Part shown: positions 1-5,295 of the stretch, one piece after another
Layout of the letters: every line of letters begins with the position of its first letter
Numbering within the stretch: the first letter of the stretch is position 1
Assembly (NCBI GenBank): GCA_019057775.1
Contig: JAHLWT010000054.1
Location: forward strand, 1-14,490
Source: Promethearchaeota archaeon
GTDB lineage: Archaea > Asgardarchaeota > Lokiarchaeia > Sigynarchaeales > SOKP01
Direction: 5' to 3'
DNA: 14,490 nt
Notes under the pieces: generated by a model
The model's database searches: none
What the model was told of the DNA's origin: nothing
The model's input: only the letters and a program-made list of their open reading frames with translations
Made by a program: the position numbers and the translations under genes

Positions 1-427
1 ATGGAAATTTATTCAATTCATTGCTAAAAATACTCTTAATTGTTTTTTCTAGGATATCGTAGTTTCTATTAATCTCATCAACAATCGAATTAGGAGGACT
101 AATTTTTCCTGAAACAATTTTTTCAGGCTCTCGGTAAAAATATTGATCGTGTGGACCTTTAGCATATCCTGTTCCACAAAATATTTGTAATGTCACGCAG
201 ATTTTAATTGTGTTTAAAGATTTTTCCTTTCAATCTATAATAATAGCCCGTAATGAACACGCTGTTGTGCAAATATGGCATTTTACACAATTTTCTTCAC
301 GTTCTTCTACTACGATACATTTAGGTGTAGAATCTTTATTAATGACTTTATAAATTTTCCGACATCTTACATATATCCTAAACGTTGATAATCAAAACAA
401 ATATCTTTTTTTTTTATTCTTTTTCAT
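1..427 (-). pseudogene. Decayed 4Fe-4S ferredoxin-like gene, running off the left edge
   Basis: The minus strand encodes a clear iron-sulfur motif, CVKCHICTTACSLRAIIID (CxxCxxCxxxC), about positions 290-233, but no intact frame contains it. An ATG at 427-425 begins a lysine-rich start that is thrown out of frame at a run of ten A (T on plus, 406-415). The next frame reads KKDICFDYQRLGYM and ends at TAA 369-367. A third frame, starting with RCRKIYKV, carries the CxxCxxCxxxC motif and meets TGA at 232-230. Beyond that TGA the same frame stays open to base 1 (IFCGTGYAKGPHDQ and onward), so the gene was probably longer than a small ferredoxin. Two indels plus one nonsense codon make this a pseudogene, or a badly sequenced gene. 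The tail alone could restart at a GTG near 192 as a separate partial gene. I do not recognise the tail's family. The ferredoxin-type domain is well supported; the parent protein is not identified. Confidence 0.6.
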
Positions 428-555
428 TAAATTATAAGAGAAATAGGAACATCATCATCAAGAAGAAATTTCAAGGATTTATATGACAAATTCTTGTTAA
501 GCAGTAAAATTCTCAGAGTCTTGGATCTCCATATAGAACATCCGTAAAATAAAAA
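427..555 (-). pseudogene. Possible C-terminal fragment of a gene upstream of the ferredoxin remnant
   Basis: A minus-strand frame without a start codon reads WRSKTLRILLLNKNLSYKSL, then a stretch ending DDDVPISLII, and stops at TAA 429-427. That TAA shares its last base with the ATG of the ferredoxin remnant (TAATG). The same one-base overlap links the two MscS genes nearby, so this looks like the 3' end of an older operon partner. In-frame TAG lies just upstream, at about 558-556. The family is not recognised. The composition looks protein-like and the overlap is suggestive, but chance cannot be excluded for about 42 codons. Confidence 0.3.
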
Positions 556-588
556 CTAACACCTAAAACCTATAAATTTATAATTTTT

Positions 589-1485
589 TTATTTGCTTAA
601 AATTATTTTATATATATCTATCGCGAAATCTGCTTGGTAATTCAGCAATTTATTAGAATTTAACGTAAGAATTCGAAATTTCACAAGTATATCAGAATAA
701 AAGTTAAAAATATGAAATTTTGGTTTGAAATCAAAGATTTCTGTATATTTATCACATAATTTATCAGTTTTATCTACTTTTATCCTAAATCTTTCATAAG
801 GAAAGTGCATTGAAAAAGTAAATGTATGTATTACTGAATCTTCGCTTTCTAACACTAACTTATGCAACGCTCTAAGTTCATTGTCTTCTTTTTTTCGCAA
901 TTTTTTGTCAAACACATCAATATTAAGTCGCGCATTACCAATTTGCTGTGGTGATTGAATTTGTCTTTTAAATCTATAGTAATTCTCAATATTTTTTAAT
1001 TTAAGTGTATAATTTAAAACAGTTGACGCAAGAATGTCAGAATTTGATATCTCTACGATGATTCTATCAAAGGTTTCAATTATGACCTTTGTTAGTGTTA
1101 TTGATTTTATAAGTCCCTTATGATCCTTAATCTTCACAATATCACCAATATCAAATGGATCCATTATCCAAATAAGGATTCCGCTGATGAAATTAGAAAA
1201 GATTTCACTTGTTGCAAAAGCTAGAGCAGTGCTTATAGCACCTGTAACAATCACGGTATATTCTGCTGGAATCGCAGTGAACGATGGGAATCCTTCAATT
1301 AAAAAATAAATAAAAACTATAATTGAGATTAGCCGTATTACAAAATTTATCTTATTCTTCTTAGCAGGGAGAAATTTCTTGATTCGATCTATGCTATAAG
1401 AAATAATCCTGTTTACTAGATATAAGCTGATTCCTATTATTATTACATATATTAACGCTTCTAAATCGGTTCGAAAAATTGTCAT
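589..1485 (-). CDS. MscS-family mechanosensitive ion channel (downstream gene of pair)
   Basis: This 298-residue membrane protein resembles the small-conductance mechanosensitive channel MscS, which opens under membrane tension to release solutes during hypo-osmotic shock. Hydrophobic helices are visible at about residues 9-29 and 46-66, followed by a pore-lining TM3-like segment at about 74-110 that is rich in Gly, Ala and Ser (TGAISTALAFATSEIFSNFI). The diagnostic start of the beta domain follows directly: DPFDIGDIVKI, then a turn with KGLIKSITLTKV and the strand RIIVEISNSDILAS. The C-terminal part, about 160-298, is a charged cytoplasmic alpha/beta region. The start ATG overlaps the stop of the upstream MscS gene by one base and has a strong GGAGGG ribosome site inside that gene, so the two are translationally coupled. 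Length matches a minimal three-helix MscS. Ion selectivity cannot be read from sequence. Confidence 0.9.
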   Translation of the reverse strand: MTIFRTDLEALIYVIIIGISLYLVNRIISYSIDRIKKFLPAKKNKINFVIRLISIIVFIYFLIEGFPSFTAIPAEYTVIVTGAISTALAFATSEIFSNFISGILIWIMDPFDIGDIVKIKDHKGLIKSITLTKVIIETFDRIIVEISNSDILASTVLNYTLKLKNIENYYRFKRQIQSPQQIGNARLNIDVFDKKLRKKEDNELRALHKLVLESEDSVIHTFTFSMHFPYERFRIKVDKTDKLCDKYTEIFDFKPKFHIFNFYSDILVKFRILTLNSNKLLNYQADFAIDIYKIILSK

Positions 1486-2435
1486 TAACTAGTACCCTCC
1501 TTCTTTTCATAATCGATATCTTGTAGAAATTCTTGCTTATACTCTTCCCACCCAAGAAAAATTTCATCAGAATATAGTTCATACACTAAATCTCTTAAAA
1601 AGGCATCTATATAATTCACAACTAAATGCGGTTTCTCTGATATAATGTAAAAGTTAATTCGAACACGCCCAGATCTTGTTGTGTCAAATGAATAACCTGG
1701 TCGTTTACCAAATATTGGTTTATATTTGTCAAATACTTTAAATAAGTGTTCCTCAAGATTTTCAGGATCCATGTTCCCTAGAATTTCCATTTGTTTAACA
1801 TACTTAGTAATTTTTATTTTTGCTGCGAGTATTTTGTTGAAGGTTTTTAAATATCTCCGATAATATTTTTGGTTTTCAAATTCCTCTTTCTCTTGTGGTT
1901 TAAAAACCATAAATTTACCATGTGTGAATTTTATTATTGTCGAACCATATACCTTACTATTTGGTAAAACAAGATCTACACCATCAAACTCTCTTATCTT
2001 CACATAATTCAAAGTGATTTCCTTCACAATCCCTTGAGTGTTATTAGTTTCAATTAAATCGCCTATATCAAACTGCTCTGACATCAATAATAGCCCTCCC
2101 GACGCAATATTATTAATAATATTCCTAAAGTTCAAAGATATGGCGATAATCATAAAAGAGATAAGCGCTATAAAAAGTTCTGCTGAAATCACAAATAAGA
2201 CCCATAATAAAAATACACTCAATACGCCATTAATTGCAATTGAGATCATTAATCTATAAAACCTCCTTTTAAAGATATATGCTGCTAAACTAATTAGGGG
2301 CTTCCGCACAAAATAAATTATAGCATTAATTAGGATTAAATTGATTAAAATTTGCTCCCAACCTGAAAAATAAAACACCCATAAGGTTACTAACACTAAA
2401 ATAATAGAAATCAGTAAAAAGTATCTCTTTCTCAT
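1485..2435 (-). CDS. MscS-family mechanosensitive ion channel (upstream gene of pair)
   Basis: This 316-residue MscS-type channel is the first gene of a two-gene operon. Predicted helices lie at about residues 6-23, 27-43 and 60-83, followed by a long pore-type helix at about 86-118 (ELFIALISFMIIAISLNFRN). The family hallmark follows: GGLLLMSEQFDIGDLI at about 113-128, then the beta domain with QGIVKEITLNYVKIREFDG and VLPNSKVYGSTI. The remainder is the cytoplasmic alpha/beta domain. It differs clearly from its neighbour in sequence, so the pair are old paralogues that may form separate or mixed heptamers; the mixed option is inference. No ribosome site precedes ATG 2435-2433. A TATA-like CTTATAAG about 26 bases upstream suggests a leaderless transcript. 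The gene is divergent from the helical protein/flavoprotein pair at 2496-3607. Confidence 0.9.
   Translation of the reverse strand: MRKRYFLLISIILVLVTLWVFYFSGWEQILINLILINAIIYFVRKPLISLAAYIFKRRFYRLMISIAINGVLSVFLLWVLFVISAELFIALISFMIIAISLNFRNIINNIASGGLLLMSEQFDIGDLIETNNTQGIVKEITLNYVKIREFDGVDLVLPNSKVYGSTIIKFTHGKFMVFKPQEKEEFENQKYYRRYLKTFNKILAAKIKITKYVKQMEILGNMDPENLEEHLFKVFDKYKPIFGKRPGYSFDTTRSGRVRINFYIISEKPHLVVNYIDAFLRDLVYELYSDEIFLGWEEYKQEFLQDIDYEKKEGTS
1495..1500 (-). promoter_or_regulatory. Strong ribosome binding site (GGAGGG) for internal MscS gene
   Basis: The minus strand reads GGAGGG nine bases before ATG 1485-1483 and lies within the last codons of the upstream MscS gene. It fixes the start of the downstream gene and fits coupled translation through the TAATG overlap. 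Confidence 0.75.
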
Positions 2436-2457
2436 AATTCTATTATTTGCTGTTTAA

Positions 2458-2465
2458 CTTATAAG
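2458..2465 (-). promoter_or_regulatory. TATA-like box for MscS operon
   Basis: CTTATAAG is centred about 26 bases before ATG 2435-2433. In archaea the TATA box lies about 25 bases before the transcription start, so the transcript would begin at or near the start codon, which agrees with the lack of a ribosome site. Confidence 0.45.
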
Positions 2466-2678
2466 GTTAATTATAAAACCTATGAAAGTTGATAAGAATT
2501 ATACTTCTGCGTAAATCCTCTTTTTGAATGTGGGCTACATAGAAAAGGGGGAAAGGGTAGAATTATCACAGAGAAGATCATCCGAATTTCTAAAGCTGAC
2601 AAAATAATCAACAATGAAAAAGTCATTCCTGAGCAGATAAAGAAGCATAAAATTTGGGAATATTATGATTTTGAGAGT

Positions 2679-3005
2679 ATGACTCAAGAGAAGGTCGATT
2701 CTGAATTGACACGGCTGCATAAAGAAATTGAGGTTGTGGAAAATACATTGATTGATATGGAGGATAATCGCGAGGAACATCCGGATATAATGGAGTTTTA
2801 CGTCGAGCGCGACAGAATTAGAACCCGACTTGATACGATTTATGAGTTTTTATCGATAATCTGGCATGAAAGAATTAGTGATTTTATAAGAAATACAGAC
2901 CAGATAATAAAATGTGGAAGACCTTTAGATTGGAAAAGTGAACAATTAAAAGCGAAAAAAGCCCAAGTGTATTATAATTTAAAGTTTAAAGACATAGAAT
3001 CATAA
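2679..3005 (+). CDS. Small helical protein paired with the flavoprotein; 5' end probably longer or frameshifted
   Basis: From ATG 2679 the product is 108 residues, charged and almost wholly alpha-helical: a coiled-coil-like stretch at about 3-60 (heptad-spaced L, I and V in TRLHKEIEVVENTLIDMED), a short hydrophobic patch LSIIWHERI near 58-66, and a conserved-looking tail with KKAQVYYNLKFKD near 93-105. I do not recognise a named family. It ends 26 bases before the flavoprotein gene, so the two are probably co-transcribed. The same tail recurs in an inverted remnant at 3641-3764, next to a fragment of a flavoprotein paralogue, so the two genes travel together. The start is doubtful. This frame stays open upstream to 2496 with no start codon, and another frame from TTG 2524 (GYIEKGERVELSQRR) would join it if one A were added to the run at 2601-2604. 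The function may be that of a partner or regulator of the flavoprotein; this is inference only. Confidence 0.65.
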   Translation: MTQEKVDSELTRLHKEIEVVENTLIDMEDNREEHPDIMEFYVERDRIRTRLDTIYEFLSIIWHERISDFIRNTDQIIKCGRPLDWKSEQLKAKKAQVYYNLKFKDIES

Positions 3006-3031
3006 GAAACTTAGAAAATATTATAAGAAAC

Positions 3032-3607
3032 ATGACTTTTAAATTAATGATCGGAATAACTGGGACAGGATTTCTACTACAAGAAACAATCGATTTAATG
3101 AGAGAATTACAAGAAAATCATAATATTGATATAACAGTGATTTTATCTAAAGAAGGTGCTGCAGTTGTTAAATGGTATAAGAAATGGCTCCCATTAACTG
3201 AAACTGTTAAAAAGGTCAAAGTAGAAAAGACTGCGAATATTCCGTGGTATGCGGGACCTCTCCAACTTGGAAAATATGATTTATTTTTAAATTGCCCTGT
3301 TTCTGCTAATACCATAGCTAAGATTGTTTATGGGATTGCCGATACTTTAATAACTAATTGTGTGGCTCAGGCTATCAAAGGGGGGCAGAAAGTTTATATT
3401 TTTCCTTCAGATCAAGATACTGAACCTATTGTTACTTCACGCCCCGATGGATCCCCTTTAATTCTGAAGATTAGAAAAATCGAGCTTGAAAATATCAGAA
3501 AATTAAAACAGATGGAAGGTATAGTAGTGATTTCAGATTTTTCCGAGATTAAACCCCTTATTCTGCAAAAAATTAAAGAAAAGAGCTTAAAAGTTAATGG
3601 TAAATAA
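3032..3607 (+). CDS. Archaeal flavoprotein of the AfpA / dihydromethanopterin reductase (DmrX-like) type
   Basis: This 191-residue protein has the flavoprotein fold (PF02441, the FMN-binding family that includes phosphopantothenoylcysteine decarboxylase). The N-terminal phosphate-binding loop GITGTGFLL is at residues 8-16. The family PxSANT-type motif and its helix, CPVSANTIAKIVYGIADTL, cover about 88-106. A later segment, KIRKIELENIRKLKQMEGI near 146-164, recalls the archaeal AfpA/MJ0208-like branch. Members of that branch bind FMN and accept electrons from ferredoxin or reduce dihydromethanopterin; which activity applies here cannot be decided from sequence. Length is normal for the branch. 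No clear ribosome site precedes ATG 3032, but the close upstream helical-protein gene suggests co-transcription. A diverged copy of the first ~27 residues lies inverted at 3759-3851. Confidence 0.85.
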   Translation: MTFKLMIGITGTGFLLQETIDLMRELQENHNIDITVILSKEGAAVVKWYKKWLPLTETVKKVKVEKTANIPWYAGPLQLGKYDLFLNCPVSANTIAKIVYGIADTLITNCVAQAIKGGQKVYIFPSDQDTEPIVTSRPDGSPLILKIRKIELENIRKLKQMEGIVVISDFSEIKPLILQKIKEKSLKVNGK

Positions 3608-3627
3608 TTAGGGACAGTTAAAGTATA

Positions 3628-3642
3628 TTTTTTCTCATTTTT
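3628..3642 (+). terminator. T-rich terminator after the flavoprotein gene
   Basis: TTTTTTCTCATTTTT lies about 20 bases after the stop at 3607. Archaeal transcription ends on such T tracts without needing a hairpin. Confidence 0.4.
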
Positions 3643-3764
3643 AAGTGTTTAAATTTTCTTTAAACTTTAAATTGTAATATATTCGGGCTTTCTTTTCATT
3701 TAATTGTTGTACTCTCCAATTTGGAAGCTTTCCATACAATAGCTTTAAATAATCATTTCTAAAA
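3641..3764 (-). pseudogene. Inverted remnant: C-terminal fragment of a helical-protein paralogue
   Basis: On the minus strand a frame without a start reads RNDYLKLLYGKLPNW followed by KKARIYYNLKFKE and ends at TAA 3643-3641. It aligns without gaps to the end of the protein encoded at 2679-3005, whose matching part contains RNTDQ, PLDW and KKAQVYYNLKFKD. By hand count 16 of 36 aligned residues are identical, including both YY and the LKFK run. It therefore comes from a paralogue of that gene, not a recent copy. It lies directly after the flavoprotein fragment, in a different frame, so the two were fused by deletion or rearrangement. Confidence 0.75.
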
Positions 3765-3851
3765 TTGGAGTTCTTGTAATTCTTTCATTAAATCAATTGA
3801 TTCTTGAAGAAGATATCCCGTTCCCGTAATACTCCACATTAATTTAAACAT
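3759..3851 (-). pseudogene. Inverted remnant: N-terminal fragment of a flavoprotein paralogue
   Basis: ATG 3851-3849 on the minus strand opens a 30-codon frame reading MFKLMWS then ITGTGYLLQESIDLMKELQ, ending at TAG 3761-3759. The intact flavoprotein starts with TFKLMIG then ITGTGFLLQETIDLMRELQ; about 21 of 27 aligned residues match, and most changes are conservative (Y/F, S/T, K/R). The frame stops where the intact protein continues for another 160 residues, so this is a truncated pseudogene. Many codons differ silently, which implies a functional paralogue that diverged before it was cut. A short expressed peptide is possible but unlikely. Confidence 0.8.
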
Positions 3852-3882
3852 ATAAATCACAGAGTTATATACCATTTATTTT

Positions 3883-3894
3883 TTCTTATAAGAA
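3883..3894. promoter_or_regulatory. 12-base palindrome upstream of the cysteine desulfurase gene
   Basis: TTCTTATAAGAA is a perfect palindrome about 62 bases before ATG 3957 and 32 bases upstream of the inverted flavoprotein fragment's ATG. It contains a TATA-like core, so it could be a promoter element reading toward the remnant or a repressor site. In DNA this AT-rich a 12-base palindrome can also be chance. Confidence 0.2.
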
Positions 3895-3956
3895 GAATTA
3901 ATAATATTAATAATAAATAATTAGAATAACCTAAAATTTGTATCTTCAGATTTACA

Positions 3957-5153
3957 ATGAATGAGTCAAAATATGTGTATTTAGACAATGCTGCGACAAC
4001 TCCAATGGATCCTCGTGTAATTGAAGAAGTATATAAACATTTAAAAGAAACCTATGGCAATTCATCAAGTCTCCACTCGATTGGTCAAAAAGCAGGACAA
4101 GTACTGGAGAAATGTCGAACTACTGTGGCATCCTTGATTAATGCTGATAGGGATGATATTTTCTTTACTTCTTCTGGAACGGAAGCAGATAACATTGCAA
4201 TCCTAGGAGTTGCGTCAAAAAATCGGGAGCGAGGAAATCACATTATTACTTCTGCTATCGAACATCATGCCATTGAAAATACGATTAAAGAGATGGTGAG
4301 GGGAGATTTTGAAACCACCTTTTTACCGGTTGATAAATATGGATTGATTAATCTCGAGGAATTAGAAGAAGCAATAACGGATAAAACCCTTCTGATAAGT
4401 ATTATGTTTGCTAATAATGAAATTGGAACAATTCAGCCAATTAAAGAAATTGGAGCAATAGCAAAAAAGCATGATGTTCTGTTTCATACAGATGCAGTTC
4501 AAGCTTTTGGTAAAGTTCCTATTGATGTAAATGAAATGAATATTGACCTCCTTTCTGCTTCTGCTCATAAATTGTATGGTCCAAAAGGAGTTGGGATGCT
4601 CTACATTCGTAATAAGGGCGTACGGAAAGGGTGGGGGAAATATATAGAACCAATAATGTATGGAGGAGGCCATGAACGAGATATGCGTCCTAGTACTGTT
4701 AATGTTCCTGGGATTGCAGGCTTTTCTAAGGCTGTGGAAATAGCTATGGAAGAAATGAAACATGAAATAAAGAAACACATAGAGATGAGAGATAGAATAA
4801 TAAATTGGGTTATAAAGAATATTGAAGATTCAAACCTCAACGGGCATCCGACTCAAAGACTTCCTAATAATGTGAATTTAGGATTTAAATATATAGAAGG
4901 TGAATCCATAGTATTGGATTTAGATATGGATGGCATTGCCACTTCAACAGGCTCTGCTTGTTCATCTAAGTCATTGGATCCCTCTCATGTACTACTAGCT
5001 ATTGGTTTAAAACCCGAAGAAGCGCACGGGTCTTTAAGAGTGTCATTAGGTAGATTTACTACTGAAGAAGATGTAGATTATTTCTTGGAGAAATTACCAT
5101 CTGTAATCGAAAGACTTAGAAAATTATCTCCTCTTAAGAAAGCTGCAAATTAG
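3957..5153 (+). CDS. iscS: Cysteine desulfurase (IscS/NifS family)
   Basis: This 398-residue PLP enzyme converts cysteine to alanine and passes the sulfur as a persulfide to the IscU scaffold for Fe-S cluster assembly. The N-terminal YLDNAATTPMDP motif is typical. The PLP pocket is visible: SSGTEADN at about 72-79, EHHAIENT at 102-109 and HTDAVQAFG at 177-185, and the Schiff-base lysine is K205 in SASAHKLYGPKG. The catalytic cysteine is C335 in STGSACSSKSLDPSHVL, a loop of the longer, IscS-like (group I) form, with RVSLGRFTTEEDVD closing the domain. All key residues are present and the length is normal. The gene stands alone between AT-rich gaps; its likely partner IscU is at 9328-9711. Whether it serves Fe-S assembly, tRNA thiolation or both cannot be told here. 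Confidence 0.95.
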   Translation: MNESKYVYLDNAATTPMDPRVIEEVYKHLKETYGNSSSLHSIGQKAGQVLEKCRTTVASLINADRDDIFFTSSGTEADNIAILGVASKNRERGNHIITSAIEHHAIENTIKEMVRGDFETTFLPVDKYGLINLEELEEAITDKTLLISIMFANNEIGTIQPIKEIGAIAKKHDVLFHTDAVQAFGKVPIDVNEMNIDLLSASAHKLYGPKGVGMLYIRNKGVRKGWGKYIEPIMYGGGHERDMRPSTVNVPGIAGFSKAVEIAMEEMKHEIKKHIEMRDRIINWVIKNIEDSNLNGHPTQRLPNNVNLGFKYIEGESIVLDLDMDGIATSTGSACSSKSLDPSHVLLAIGLKPEEAHGSLRVSLGRFTTEEDVDYFLEKLPSVIERLRKLSPLKKAAN

Positions 5154-5193
5154 AAGCTAGCAGACAACTCTAAAGCTCTACGACACTATAAAA

Positions 5194-5201
5194 TTTTTTT
5201 T
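5194..5201 (+). terminator. Poly-T terminator after cysteine desulfurase gene
   Basis: A run of eight T lies about 40 bases after the stop at 5153, in a gene-free stretch. This is the usual form of an archaeal terminator. Confidence 0.4.
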
Positions 5202-5295
5202 AATTCGAAGTCATGAATTTTTATCATTCTCATTTTATTTTTATTAAAAAAATCGAATTTTTTTTCTATAAAGGAATCTTGTTAAAAATAGAATA

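Noticed and set aside
230..232. In-frame TGA after the ferredoxin-like motif as a selenocysteine codon
   Set aside because: The same gene also carries two frameshifts, no SECIS-like hairpin was noticed, and the residue follows the cluster motif, not a redox pair. Pseudogene decay is simpler.
2038..2259. Plus-strand frame of 73 residues
   Set aside because: It lies antisense within the MscS gene (1485-2435) and has low-complexity composition; it is a shadow.
4362..4778. Minus-strand 138-residue frame
   Set aside because: It lies wholly antisense within the cysteine desulfurase gene, whose motifs are unambiguous; it is a shadow.
5202..5259. AATTCGA/TCGAATT inverted pair after iscS
   Set aside because: The arms are only seven bases, 44 bases apart and AT-rich; expected by chance.
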